64,000 nucleotides of DNA from Sipunculus nudus (GCA_026874595.1 CM049316.1:9910839-9974838), one strand, 5' to 3'; positions 12,390-25,418 are shown, counted from the first letter of the stretch. Notes: generated by a model not told the origin, from the sequence alone. Made by a program: numbers and translations.

Positions 12390-13560
12390 TTAATGAGCTC
12401 TCGGTAGTTCCTGTTAGGAGGGGTTCTTATAACGTCTCTGTGCCGGATGGTACAAGCTGTTAGTTAAGCGCACTAATGGATCTGACCACGGATCATCAGG
12501 GATGGGCCGCCAAAGACCATCCCTGGTTATTCGTCATTAATCCCTGATGAGAGGTGGATAGTCCATGGCTTGGTACGTCGTCATCCGGCTTGACTTCTGC
12601 TGTCTGTTCTTGGTCCGTCAAAATGTTGACAATCTGAAATGTTCAAAAGTTCCGTGGAGCTTTCACGGATGAGCACGGATGAGCCATTCGATTGACCGCG
12701 ATGCAACCGCCATTGGCCGGGACGCCACCGTCCTTGTCCATACAACTTTATGTGTACGTCCTTGGTCGGGTCCTGTCCTGATTGATTGTCAGCGCCGGAG
12801 TACGGACGTGTCGGTTGGATGGAGAACTGGCCGATCGTGAGAATCCGAGGCATTTCCTCAGATAATTCCTACTCAGACCGCCCCCAACCGTGGGAATCCG
12901 TAGCCCCTCCGCCATCATCCGCACGTGGTCCGTGACTGGCCGTGGGAAACCCTCATATTTCCTTATCATGTCGTCGTAAAACCGTATCAAGGCCGTACGG
13001 ACACCCTTGGGGACCGTCGGGGTATGCCCAAAAGAGCGCGTTTGGACTACGGTTAGTGCTATGATTCTCTACGGTTCACTAGGGATTATAATCGGATCCC
13101 CGCGGATGGTCCTTAGCGGCCCATCCGTGATGATCCATGGTGAGATCTGTGACAATGAGACCTGGGCCTAAATGGATACCATGATCACAATTACATTGTA
13201 TACCTAGCGCTAATATAAGGCTTAAACACAAAAATGTTGACAAACAGAAAAAAAAACATGTGGCCTCACATGGTTGGCTGCGTATAGGCGGAAGTTGAAA
13301 AAGTCATCAGATGTATAAAGTCCTTGGCAAAACTCTGGTTTGTCTGATGTGCTGCCAGATTACCTTGTCGAAAATGTTTAGATTATTTTGGAGGCCCCAC
13401 TTGTCATAAACACGTGGACATAAACAAAGCCAACCGCCTGAGTGCGACGGGGTCGGCGTTTTCAGGCCTATTTTATAAAAGGTACAAGGGATTATCTTGA
13501 GTATATAGACGTCAGATGTCGGAATAGGCCACTTTAAAATAAAGTAAAAAGAAAACAGGT
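12390..13560. repeat. Older interspersed repeat interrupted by a GC-rich element
   Basis: Segments at 12411-12450 (gttcttataacgtctctgtg) and 13211-13550 (aatgttgacaaacag, catggttggctg, gtcagatgtcggaataggcc) match one contiguous block at 26124-26390. The two copies define one dispersed family. The copy here has been split by the inverted-repeat element described at 12479-13148. The family could not be named. Confidence 0.65.
12479..13148. mobile_element. GC-rich inverted-repeat element (~670 bp), unclassified
   Basis: The ends are inverted repeats of about 67 bases, including gatcatcagggatgggccgc at the left and its near complement (gcggcccatccgtgatgatc) at the right. GC is clearly above the flanks. 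Imperfect agcgcactaat / agcgctaat sequences near 12467 and 13205 could be target duplications. Two overlapping minus-strand frames (12748-12990, 80 codons; 12581-12853, 90 codons) could represent one protein split by a frameshift; the first contains RFYDDMIRKYEGFPRP. I do not recognise a family. It may be a non-autonomous DNA transposon with captured or decayed coding sequence. Confidence 0.6.
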
Positions 13561-16500
13561 CGCGTTGTTATTTACTGTTGTGAAGATTTTTCTCTTTGAG
13601 CACAAAGGTCTCGACCATGATGAACCTTTCTTTCCTGGATAATTTTTTTTGTCAGGATACATCAAGACCAGCAATAGTTTTGTAACTTGGAAACTTGTCT
13701 TAACAATTCTATCCACGCAGTGTTGTAATCAAAGAAGAGACAGTAAAAGAACTCCTATCGATCACGTGATCTCCTGCTTGATCTCTTGCCAAAACGAACT
13801 AATTCACTACTACTCGGGCCACACAGGTTTGGCTTGACTTCATAATTTTTCAGCATGTGCTTGAACTACATGCACAATGTAATCTCTACAGGGCTTGATC
13901 TCATTAAGTACGTGGTCAGAAAACATATAAAAATACAGCACAAATAAGTAGAAGTAGATCCTGTAAAAGAGTCTACATTTCTTGTTTTGTCTGAAAGGAA
14001 AATGTGTTAGGAATAAAACATAAGAACATGATTGTAGATTTGACACATTTCTGATCTTTCGTGTATTTGCCTGTTGGCATCAGCAGATGAAACACCCGTG
14101 CGCTTACACATACTCATAAATTAATTGTGAAAAAATGTCACAGAGAGTGTCATACTCTGTATAGTTATAATTAATAGTAATGATTTTAATTTTGCAAGGT
14201 GATACTTTTGTACATTATGAAAACAGATAGCCAACCGAATTAAATGACGATCATACGGTAATGCCCTGTTCTTTTACAAACATTTCTAAAACTCCTGCTG
14301 CTTTCTTCACCAAATTTTACAAACAAAAACTGAGCACGGCTCAATAATACCAGGAAAATAGTCCCCGTCTACACATTCCTGTAAGTTTAGATTGATCACA
14401 CGCCTGAGTGGTGACAGATAAATAAAGAATGAATGGAATAATGTTGAAACCTTTGTTCAGACCAGCTCGTTGATTCCTCTCTCACTGGTTTTCATGCAGG
14501 TGCTTGGTCCCATTCTTCAAATGTGAGCACCGGCAATAATTTTTACGCCATAGGAATATTGCTAAACACCGGAACGCAAGTGAGAAATATATACATTACC
14601 AAGCTGGTGTGAATGAAAGTTTAAGCCATTCAGGTTGTTATATATTACTTACGTGGCAATATAAACGTAGAGTATATTGAATGGTTTATTATGGATTATC
14701 GATTTTGGACGAATGATTTATCGCCTGTCAAACACCGCTGAGGCCTGATGAGCTTTTTGCATGAACGTGCCTAATCTGTTCTGTAGAGGATCGAACCGAG
14801 GCACTTCAGCTTGCCAATCAGGGATGAAGGATATTTTACTATAAAACTAAGCGTTTTATGTTAAGAAAAAAAAAAAAAACCAAAACAAAATGCAAGACTT
14901 TTTGCCTTTTAAACCTTCACTAGCATTTATTGAAACTGACAAGTCCTAAGAAACGAGATTAATATATTTTAAAAGATTGTACAATGTAAACATTAAAAGC
15001 CATATAAGGTACTTTGTCCGTTTTAACTGGATTTTATTTCTCATGCACCTTTGTTCTTAAAAATGTAAAAATGTAATCCATGGTTATGTTGTTTGCCTTG
15101 AACCATTTCTCGTCCAACATATTTGAACGGACTACATTGCCCTCGTCACTACAAGTAAACCTACGCAGCTGGTGTATTAAGAAACCCCGTTGCATTGGGG
15201 GTGGCAGATTATGAAGCCAACAAATCCTAACCAGCAGAGTCGTACTCACCTGATCCCAATCCTGCGCGCGCAGTGTGTCTCCACTGGTCGCTGGTTTCGC
15301 GCACCATGAGAGTGATAAACCTTTAATATATCTAGGGACGTTATGCTTGTAAATAACAAGTGGCAAACATGCATCGACAGAGTTATATTTCGAAAACACC
15401 TGTCCGATGTTCGGAAGAAAATAACTTAATTAAGGTACGTTTTAGACATTCAAACGTTGTGTATACTTGATATCCTATCTTATGAAAATATATATCAGAC
15501 TATCATAAATTTTTCAGACTTAAGGTAGTATAAATGGCAAATATAAATTTATCTTAAATCGATCCAGTCGAATTCAACGTTTTCTATTTTTATTCATATT
15601 AGAACCAGAAAGTTAAAACATTCTAAATCTAGCTGATTGTTGTACCAAATATTTATTGTATTATGAATTGTCTCTAACGTTTTGAACGTTACGAAAAAGT
15701 TTAATGTCAAATACTGATTTATTCTAAGCATTAAGTGCTATTTTAGTTGCCTTATATTAAACTAAACTACAACATCACCAGATTTCTTTTTGCTCATCTT
15801 CGACGCCTCTCCCAGCAATTAATTTAAGGTAAACTATTTAAACTTTGAACAAACATTATTTTATACATTTATAAATATATATTGGAAATGAGAAATAAGC
15901 GTTGGTAAACAAAATTGTCTTGATAGATTGCCATTTAATTTTCCTTGAACCACTAAAATTTGGCTCGATCATGCTTGGTATTTAAAATAATATAACTAAA
16001 TATTTGAAGTGAGATAATTTTTTCTCATTTTCAAATCTATAAAAAAATTAAAGGAATAATTCATCGAAACAGTATATTGTTAGAAATATCATACACACAT
16101 ATATATGTACATGCTTATTTTTGTATGTGAATTTACAAAATGTTAATTTATTTTAAATCAAGTAGCTGCTGTAACTTAGAAGCTACTTATCAATGATTGG
16201 CATCGTAAATATGAAACGTTTTACAGAATACCACCTGGCTGAGAGTAGAGACCTCAGAGTTACTGTTTTTATAGCTGACTGATTTATATCAATACAAACA
16301 GTTCCTTGTCACTTAGCTCAAACATCGGTATCGATACTCCTACGCATTGTGATGTCTGGCTTCATAACGACGGCCGCCTGAGGTCGATAACACGCGGATC
16401 ACTTAGTCTTATCCTGCCGGTCAAGCTAAGGGTGAGCACGTGATGTTGTTTGTGCACGAAGAATGTTATCTCACGCGGGATGTGGATCTTTACTCTTATT

Positions 16501-17028
16501 GGTCGCACCATGTTATACCGTATATCTTGGCTAACTCTTGAAATCGTATGCCCTGAACATCTTTCAATAATGAGCGATGGAACCTGATGTTATTCAAATA
16601 AGCAACATGGGTTGTATGTATAACAGAGCGTTGTACATAACCATGCTGGTGTTTTGAAAGGACAGAGAACGTTTCTTATCGAGCATGTTTGCAGGACTGT
16701 AAAATTATGTAGCTTATTTGAAGGACTATTAAAATATATAGCATATTTGAAGGATTGTTTAATTATGTAGCATGTTTGAAGGCTGTTAAATTAAGGCGAC
16801 ATTCAATTTCAGCCTTGTCTCTGTGCATGAGGCTACACGTTGTCAATCCAATGGACAACGGAAATAGACAAAAATATAATATACTTTCTTACAACCACGT
16901 TATAAGGTAATTAGAAAATGGGCGACGTGCAAGTAATTAATATTATATACGCCTGCAGTGCAGGTGAACCAGGTTTTTATTGATTTTCTACGGTTTTTTT
17001 CTATCTTCTTCTTCTTCCGGACACTCCT
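13561..17028. other. Gene-poor stretch
   Basis: AT-rich sequence with an A-run at about 14866-14879. The only frame worth noting is the minus-strand one at 15034-15399. Nothing else recognised. Confidence 0.5.
15034..15399 (-). CDS. Hypothetical 121-codon open frame, possibly a terminal exon
   Basis: No family recognised. The frame is in a locally higher-GC patch, and its stop codon (TAA) is part of an AATAAA hexamer, as if a 3' end processing signal overlapped the end of the frame. The product is mixed basic and hydrophobic with no signal peptide, membrane segment or repeat. A frame of this length can occur by chance in 64 kb, so confidence is low. Confidence 0.15.
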   Translation of the reverse strand: MFSKYNSVDACLPLVIYKHNVPRYIKGLSLSWCAKPATSGDTLRAQDWDQVSTTLLVRICWLHNLPPPMQRGFLIHQLRRFTCSDEGNVVRSNMLDEKWFKANNITMDYIFTFLRTKVHEK

Positions 17029-18180
17029 TTGCGACCACAATATTTCAAGTTTTGCTGGGCCAATCAGGCATATGTGTACTTAACAAGTATGAGGTAACAC
17101 CTGAGTAGATTTAGGAGTTGTCTCAACAGCTAATTATGCTTATTAGCTTTACAAGCAGTTTTCCTTGCGCGCGCGTTCAAAACAACTGTAAAAATGATTT
17201 GAACAAAACTTTGTCAACCTTAAGAGTGGTCCTCTGAGAAGATGATTAACTTTTTGGGTCAATCGGTGCATATTGAGTAGGCCTTTGCATAATTATGAAA
17301 ATCAGTCATGCGTAAATTTGTCAATTTTATCAAATTCTCAAGTCTATCCATTACTAGTTTGAAAATGTTACACTTTTTCACTGAGGATATGATCTTAATG
17401 AATAATAATGACCTCTTTTGCATATTCTTGCCTAATTTGCATGGTTATGCCGGTTTTGCATTTTGTTGTGATTTTAACAAAACTTTGTTGATACCTTGAG
17501 AGTATTCCCCTGACAAGTTGATTAACCTTTTTGGGTCTACCTGTGTATATTAAGTAGGTCATTTGCACAACTCTGTAAAACAGCCATGTGTAAATATGTC
17601 AGTTTCATTAAATTCTAAAGTCTATCCGTTACATGTTTGAACATGTAACGCTTTTTCACCGAGGATATGATTCCAATGAATACTAGTGAACCTTTTGCAT
17701 ATTTGTGCCTAATTTGCACGATTATGCCTGTTTTGCATATTTATTACCTTCCAACATTTACTTTCTTGCCACTTTGATAAGTCAAATTCTGCTGGGCCTA
17801 TCAGGTTGAACTTCATATGTGTACTTACCAAGTGTGAGGTAACACCTGATTAGATTTTTAGAGTTGTCTCAACAGCTAAATTATGCTAATTAGCTAAACG
17901 AGCAGTTTTCTTTGCGCTCGCTCTCAGAACATAAATGTAAAGTGATTTGTACAAAACTTTGTCGATAACTTAAGAGTACTCCTCTGACAGGTTGATTAAC
18001 TTTTGGGGTCAATCTGTAGATATTATGTAGGTCATTTGCATAATTTTGTAAATCAGCCATGTGTATATTTGCCAATTTATCAAATTCTCAAGTCTATACA
18101 TTACATGTTTGAACATGTAACAGTTGTTCACGGAGAACATGATTCTAATGCTTACTGATGCACCCATTTGCATATTTATG
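17029..18180. repeat. Three diverged tandem copies of a ~430-bp unit
   Basis: Copy 1 (about 17029-17470) and copy 3 (about 17760-18175) are nearly full length. Copy 2 (about 17471-17745) lacks the first part. Shared landmarks in order are tgctgggcc.atcagg, tgaggtaacacctga, gagttgtctcaacagctaa, acaaaactttgt, gattaac.tttt.gggtc, caaattctcaagtctat and gcatatt. A palindromic acatgtttgaacatgt lies in copies 2 and 3. Copies look about 75-80% identical by eye, so the array is old. Function unknown. Confidence 0.85.
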
Positions 18181-20818
18181 TTCAGCATGGTCTGTCATGT
18201 CTTTTCCAATCTTCCTAGAACCAGAAGTCTCTACCTTTTAGCTGGTGGCAGAGGAGGCTTGAATTTGCTTGCAAATTCAACTATATCTATGTAGGGTTTG
18301 TGGGCTTCAAAATCTGCTACCCACAATACATCGGGGCTTCTAAATACATCAGCGGCTTTGGTATAAATATAGTGAACAGGGCATGTAGTCCGTTTAAATA
18401 TGTTTGATAAAAATTATTTCAAGGCATTTTTGTGGTAAGCACTTGACATAATAAATAATATTTTGTCTGAATACGCATGTGAAATTAAAAAAAGAATGTT
18501 TCTTTGAAAAGTATCTAATTTTGATATAAAAGTTTGGCAGTTGAGAGAAGTAGTCCCGGCCATCACACACTGCCTAACTGGAAGAGGTTAATTTTAAGCA
18601 GAAACGACCTCAGGCGGAAGGGTGGTTTTCGGGTTGCATGCATGCGCATGCGCGGCAAATGAATAATATGGTGAAAAAGACAAACGCGAACAAACTATTT
18701 ATGTGCTTACTCAATGTTTTCTTGTTATCTGCAGCTCGTGTTAGGCTGTAAGCCTACACTACAGTCTATAACGTTAACGCGCCAGTCAATCTTTATAAAT
18801 ACATGGGTAGTATAGTTTTCCCAGGTGTGGCCGCTCTTGTTGGTAGTCCCGCGATCGTTGAGGACTATATATACAGCACCTGTTCTTACAGCTCGGTAAA
18901 CAAGTCTGACATCTGCTTTAGTTCTGCTGCTTTCACGCAGTCATTACCGCAGTAAATACAGCCTACCACGCCCAGAAGGTTCAAATATGTTTAAAACTCC
19001 CACACTAAACGCCTGCTGCCAAAGGGCAACTGAAGGAATGAGAGAAGGAATCTTCTTGTAAATTCAGTGATTCAGTGATTAGAGCTGGAATCCCGTGGCT
19101 GAGCTTTACAGGTGAAGTGCTGTTGGAGCTGGTGTGAAGCAACGCTGGAGATTATGGCAGTAGCTGACGGAGATTAAACCAATGACGACAAAGCATGTCG
19201 GGAACGGCGGCTTATAATCCAACCAGCGTCATCACTTATTAGTTTCCCTATTGGATACACGACTATTCGCCCGCCACGCTCCTGGTAAGCATTAAACCTC
19301 TCATCCGCTTCTTCAAAGATTTGCCAACAAATAAGGCATATCAGTCGGCATAACGCTTTGTCACAGATGCCAGAGCGAATGCTCTACTGCAGGCAGCAAA
19401 CATGTGATACATTTATTAAGCGCAGGTGTTTCAGTGAAAACCCATGGAGAAATCCTCTTTAACACAAGGATACAACATTCTACGCAACACACAACCCGCG
19501 AGGAACAAAGATCTCTGGAAATGGACAATCTGAACTTTGGTTAAAAAAATACCATGCTCTCTTTACAGCGGTACCGTGTTTTATTTACTCCTTGACGGCT
19601 TGTAAATATATTTCAAATCGGCCATAAATGAGTTATTAGACAACGGCACTGGAGTTCGACAGTTACACCGAGTTCCCGGACCATTTACTAATATTGGGAG
19701 CCATTCAAAATCAGACGTCGTGATTCTGTCAAATTCGGGTAAGCCTTTTTTATTCATAACATAAACAGTCAATTCCAAATACAAATGTGAGAATTTACCA
19801 AAAATTATTTATTTAGCAATCAATAATACTGCTTAAAGATAATTAAAAGTTACGGGTTTTTTTCCTGTGGTCAGTTGTTAAACATGTTTTTGTCTAGCTT
19901 ATAACAACATTAGTTTTTAGACAAAAACACTAGTATAACATACGGGCACTTTCAGTAGATAATAGTGTTCTTTCGCATGTGCTGGTAATGGAAATAACTT
20001 TCTTCAAGCATTGTACGGACAAACAGAAATAAAATCTTCAAATATTTTGTATTAATTACAAAGCATACGATTGTGTGAAATCTGTCGACATCGAGGTATG
20101 TTGGAGACGCTTTTGCGGCCTGGGGCTTTCCCTGTTTGGTTTTAGAAGAACGGAACGGCTTAACCTACGGTGATGTCTGCATAAATTATATTAACATGGG
20201 TAAATCACAAAAAACGCTGATAAAACCCGACAAACATGTTACGGCGAACATTTTTTTACACTTCAGGTTTATGCCAACCCTTTAAATTGTAATTCTTAAA
20301 CTCGTCTAGCTTAATCAGGAGCGTACCTATGTTCTCGGTATCTTTGTTTGTAAGTGCTATGTTTATTAGAAAGTTATCTTAAATTGATACGGTAATTGCT
20401 CAAGAAGGGAGTGTTAAGATATCCTCGGTATTAATGAAAAAAGTTAAATTTTGATGTTTTTTATTAAAAGATTTTTTAAAATCAGAAGTCCACAACCTAT
20501 TACACAGTTTATAATATAGTCTTCGTGAATTTATTCTATTTTGCTTCTCTCTATATAAACTATAATAAACTCCACGTATGTGCGCTAAAAAAGTGTTCGC
20601 TCTGTCCGACAAACACAAAACAATAAGGTATATATACCTTAAATATACTTAAATGCCTGTTCTGTAAAAGGAAACAAAACCTATATATCTGGGGAACGTA
20701 GGTACCTTGGTTACCTAATAATGGCATACTTCTCCTGCTTTAAGTGTTGTCCTCATCGTTTATCTGCTAAAGTTGACAGCAGTACCTCGTGGTTCAGTTA
20801 TATTGTCCACGGTACAGT
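18181..20818. other. Gene-free stretch
   Basis: No gene, RNA or repeat supported. A GC-richer, alternating gcatgcatgcgcatgcgcgg motif lies near 18637. Confidence 0.5.
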
Positions 20819-20910
20819 CAGGGGCGCCAATATAGGGGGTAGGGGGCAAATATGCGCCCTTTTGGCAAAGGGGGGTGCGGGTGGTGGTCAATGTAATCAT
20901 CCCCCACTAT
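20819..20910 (+). mobile_element. End of a hAT-like short element (CAGGGGCGCCAATATAGG)
   Basis: The start caggggcgccaatatagggg matches the sequence at 2301 (caggggcgtcaatatagggg). Opposite ends were not found, so both are treated as solitary termini or fragments. Confidence 0.4.
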
Positions 20911-21099
20911 TCAGAGTAAATTATTTATATATTGCAAATAAAATATAGTATCATGAGTTTACTATATGAAATAATAAAGCTAAACCTAGTTTGGAATTAA
21001 CATATACCGGAAACGTAAAACCTTATTGTCCAAAACCTTATACTTAATTGTAATATATATGAAATATGATTAAATATATATTTATGTATTTATTTATAT

Positions 21100-21290
21100 A
21101 TACAGTCGGTCCTGTTTAATTGCATATCGTATAACTGTATATTCCGTTTAATTGTGTAAAATAATGAAAACCAAAACATTTTCCTCTGTCTTCTTAATAA
21201 AAATCTCCGTTTTAATGAATATCTGATAAATGTATATATCGGGTAATTGTATAGTAAATTACCTGTACGGTCAATCAGTGAAAATGTTTT
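21100..21290 (+). mobile_element. Possible pogo/Tigger-like short element fragment
   Basis: After a TA, the sequence cagtcggtcctgtttaattg is followed by internal repeats of TTTAATTG.ATAT and TAATTGTAT type, a style seen in pogo/Tigger MITEs. No matching right end was found. Confidence 0.3.
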
Positions 21291-21729
21291 GTAATTAATA
21301 ATAAAACCCGTAAGGAAAACAGTATCGATTCGTTTTTTTATAGTTAATTCAAAGTATTAATCTGTATTTTGCTGTCCTTATGTGGCCTCTAACCTTGTTA
21401 ACCTTTGACATATTCACGAGAGCGGTATGCAGCCAGCCACGCACACCGCGTATATTTGAATATATTGTGTATATTTGAAATGTGTCATACAGACGCTAAA
21501 TATATATGTATATATGTGTCTGTGTACAAGTCATCTCCACACCCTGGAAGATAAATTGACGTCACGGGGTACAGTTACATTGTCCACTGTACAGGTTCAT
21601 CATGCAAGGTACAGCTACATTGTCCTTTCTCACACCATCCTGCCCTGAGCCCCAGGCACTTTGTCGTCATTTTGTCCATGTATTATTCTTAGTTTTCTTA
21701 TGTTACAATTCAATTATAAAGGTTAGATT

Positions 21730-21932
21730 GTCAAACCCAGCTTGAATAGCGCATGAACCCTGTCATTTTCAGTACTGACTGGTTTCATAAGGAATTCCGT
21801 GATTATTGGTGGGGGGGGGGGGGGAGTGGTTATACAACGGGGAGCGAGGAAATTAGTACAATTGCTGACTACTGACTAGTGCTAAGGATTAAATTTTAAT
21901 ACCTCATAGTGATGTATTATTTTACAAAGTAC

Positions 21933-21991
<59 letters not shown>

Positions 21992-22292
21992 GTTATCGGC
22001 CCACGGCGTTTATGTCCTGACCTGGCTTGCGTTGACGTTTACTGACGCAGACATAGGGACAATTCTAAAAGAATTAGAGGTAGCATCATTACACCCAGCT
22101 TGAATTACCAGTAATTTTCGTAATGACTGGTTTCATGGAGAATGTCGTGATTATAGGTGGTTTATACAACGGGAAGCGAGGTACAAGGTAATAAGTCAAA
22201 TTTTGACCAGGTCAGTTTCAGAAATGAGCAAGATTTTGTTTACAGTATCTCCTTTATTCAAGAATTTAGTGATTTATACTTGTTCCATTCGA

Positions 22293-22335
<43 letters not shown>

Positions 22336-22483
22336 AGAGAGAGAGAGACAGGGAGAGAGAGCTGTGTGTTGTGGTTTGTAGTGCCCGGCGCTTGATGACC
22401 TCAAATAAAACGAGAGAGAGAGAGAGAGAGAGAGAGAGCTGTGTGTTGTGGTATTCAGTGCCCAGCGCTTGATGAGCTCAAAT

Positions 22484-22524
<41 letters not shown>

Positions 22525-22610
22525 ATCGGTCTCCCTGGTATTGATGGTCGGAGCACCTGGCCCGTGATGATGTTTACTGACATAGACATGGCTCCTTTCT
22601 GGTCCATTAG
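21730..22610. repeat. Complex GA-rich duplicated block
   Basis: GA runs lie at 21935-21988, 22298-22361, 22412-22438 and 22489-22521. The block gactggtttcat ... tatacaacgg at 21775-21845 recurs at 22128-22185 (offset about 354). A 78-bp unit beginning gctgtgtgttgtgg and ending in a GA run occurs twice (22361-22438 and 22438-22521). A gatgtttactgacatagaca-like segment follows the first and the last GA runs. Long frames over this block are repeat artefacts. Confidence 0.85.
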
Positions 22611-22611
22611 T

Positions 22612-23659
22612 TGACGGTGTCAGTAACAGCAAACAAACAGGCCTCGCGGGGCAGGTTGTGTCCAGCCTTCTGTGTGTTGGCTTCAATATAACTACAGGAA
22701 ATAATCCTCCACTTACATCATCCTACCCTTCTCGGCATAAGTAATGTCACCAACACTTCATATCAAACTCGCTTCTCTAAAGGTTTCAATTTATCTTTAC
22801 GAAAACCAAAAAAAAGAGAGAATCCTTTAAAGCAAGTCTTGCAAATGCCTGACCAAGCAACTGAAATATACTCCCGATATGAGTGTAAAAACAAAATAAT
22901 ATTAGCCAATTAAAATCTTTGTACAAGCAGTTAATTCAGTAATTATCAGAATCCCTATTCATCGTTCCATTATCAACTAGTACCACGACTTAAACAAATA
23001 CATGTATCAATAACGTCATATGAGAAAATTTCAGATAGTTTTTAATATCTCAGTTTAATGACATATTCATTGCTCCTATGAGTATAGTTTTATAAATATA
23101 ATTATATTTCATTTGTTTTTTTTTTTATTTTGTTGTAAAATGTGTTACATTTTGTCATTATTTAACATATTTGCATCTGTTTTTTGTTCATTTATGTTAA
23201 ACCATGTATTCTATGACTTGTTTAAGCCCAGGACCCTGTAGAAAAACGGCTTAAGATGAACAAGTTATGCCAAATAAATAAAAGGTGTGGTTCTAAGGCA
23301 CCGCCCGCATCAAAAATTTTTATTTTGATTTTCAAAAGAAACGTAACTATTTTAATCTCCAGTCGCTGGGACATTTCTTTCAAGAAGTTAAAATCATACA
23401 ATTTTGATAAAATTTCAATTTTTATATGGTGCTTTTACTTGTTTAGCAAAATAAATGGTTATTATCTTGCTTTTCCCTTATCATATGACATTTTATCGAA
23501 ACATACAAAAAAATAAAAAAAAACGCCCGTCCGCATTTATTAATGAAAAAAAAGCCTTAGAACCAAACCTTATTTTTTTGCCTTAAAATGATTAAATATG
23601 CATTATAAATAAATAAACAGTCCGTACTGAAGTCAAACCAGCAGGGCTGCTACAGTATA
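22612..23659. other. Gene-free stretch
   Basis: AT-rich with several A and T runs; no gene recognised. Confidence 0.5.
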
Positions 23660-23668
23660 TACTACTAT

Positions 23669-23706
<38 letters not shown>

Positions 23707-23713
23707 CTATTAT

Positions 23714-23760
<47 letters not shown>

Positions 23761-23764
23761 CTAT

Positions 23765-23802
<38 letters not shown>

Positions 23803-23820
23803 ATAATAATAATAATAAAT
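23660..23820. repeat. (ACT)n trinucleotide array
   Basis: About 155 bases of ACT repeats with rare CCT and ATT interruptions, ending in (AAT)n. It is preceded by gcagggctgctaca at 23641, which also occurs at 34817 shortly before a TA array. Confidence 0.95.
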
Positions 23821-24140
23821 GATTATGTTTCACCTCCGTGATTTTCCATGAACTGAAATAGGATTAATCCAGAAAACAGACGTACAATTTATATAAGAGC
23901 GACTCTCTGGCTAAGTAGGATTATCACAAATGATATCCTGGCAGTAACTGGGTGTGTTGCCCAGGCCGTCGTTTTATGTACAGCCAATCCGGATGTGCCC
24001 TCCTTCTCCTGTGATTTCAGCATTACTCAGCATTTTAAAATATTATGTTTGTCTAAAGCTTTTGGTTAGGATGTCTTGGAAAATATGTTCAAAATTCTAA
24101 AGGATTCTGAATATGGAATATATAGGACATATCAGTAATG

Positions 24141-24770
24141 TAGGGCTCGATTACTGACTTGGACTCAAGTCCGAACTCGAGTCCACTTTTTTAGGGACAC
24201 CGATTCAGACTCGATGGTCCTTCATGAACACGGACTTTTACTTGAACACAGAGTTAAGGACGTGAGTAATTAGGTCAAATCTGACAGGGAAAGAAATTTC
24301 CCTCATGGAAACATTGAAATTCCCGTTCGATAACAGACTATCAGTACACTGGCATAAACGGACGTATTCATGAAAAATATTTAAAGTTAGATATGAGGTG
24401 TCAGCCTATGTTTGGACCTATATTGATAAAAGTAAGACGGCAGTCATGGTTTGTAAGGAAAGATTCGAACGGGGATAACAGTTTTGTCATCCTGGATATG
24501 GAGCTGTACCGCGTTTGTTTTTTAAACAACAAGGGCTCAAAGGCACAAATTGTCCCCCGCCATATGTTTACCTAGGAAATGTGGCATCAGTGATGGGGCG
24601 GGACGGACGGACGGAAGCCCTAAGGACGGACGGACAGCATAATGGATGCGCGGACGGACAGGCGCGGACCATTTTAGACGGCGGGGGACTTACAATTGGA
24701 CTTGTTTTCAAAAGACTCGGATAAGGAGGACTTTGACTCGACTTGCTAGGACTCGTAATCGTACGTGGAT
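24141..24770. mobile_element. Possible MITE with ACTCGAGTCC-type ends
   Basis: The left end (ctcgattactgacttggact, then caagtccgaactcgagtcc) and the complement of the right end (acgattacgagtcc ... caagtcgagtcaaagtcc) share the same words. The interior holds a (GGAC)n-like tract at 24599-24660. The boundaries and target duplication are not clear. Confidence 0.45.
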
Positions 24771-25225
24771 ATAGTGTGGGCTCTGGTACAGCACCGCTGC
24801 GTGTAATCAATTTATTCCTGCTTTACCAGCAAAGTTAATTACCAACATACGGTATTATTTGCTAAGTGCTTGCCCGCCTATCATCCAGTACTAATAGCTG
24901 CCGGAGATATCAGCTCCCAACAGGAGTTGTCATGCTTAATGCATATTACAGGAAAACACTTGATCTATCACAGTCCAGCTGACAGCCCCAGAGGCAATGA
25001 CGTCACCTATTGTACTTCCGGTTAGAGCTGTCTGGTTACATACAGTAGTTCTCTGCTCGTTTTTAATTCCATCCCTAAATTATACTTGAGGGTGATGTAC
25101 AGAAATTTTCGAAGGAGGGGGTTGAATATGATCCATGATTTTTCCAGTCCCTCCATTTTTTTACATGTTCATATATATATGTGCGCAAAAATGATTAACG
25201 GTGACCACTTTCTTTAGTGATCGCC

Positions 25226-25242
25226 TTGGATCCACGCCCCTG
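25226..25242 (-). mobile_element. Solitary hAT-like end (CAGGGGCGTGGATCCAA on minus)
   Basis: Read on the minus strand it is the same type of terminus as at 6953. The partner end was not identified. Confidence 0.35.
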
Positions 25243-25292
25243 TTTTAATTACGTAATTACGCCAGGTGGCGGGAGGTATTAAACTTTATCCT

Positions 25293-25418
25293 GTTACGAA
25301 GACAAATTCTCAGGGGAAAACACTGGGCCGATCCGGGATTCGAACCAATATCAGTGCCGCACAAGCAAGCTTCACTAGTAGCGAGACAGTTCGGTCCGCT
25401 TTTATGTCACCCCGTAAC
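25293..25418 (-). mobile_element. tRNA-like short repeat, copy 1 (internally deleted)
   Basis: It begins gttacgaagacaaatt and ends tttatgtcaccccgtaac. On the minus strand it contains ggttcgaatcccgg, a good Pol III B-box. Relative to copy 2 it lacks about 25 bases that would hold the tRNA-like D-arm region. Confidence 0.6.

Noticed and set aside
14789-14830. Possible minus-strand B-box (ggttcgatcctc)
   Set aside because: Isolated match with no tRNA head or SINE body.
22258-22686. 142-codon minus-strand frame rich in Leu-Ser
   Set aside because: Translation of GA/CT microsatellites.
23633-23833. Val-rich 66-codon frame
   Set aside because: Translation of the (ACT)n array.
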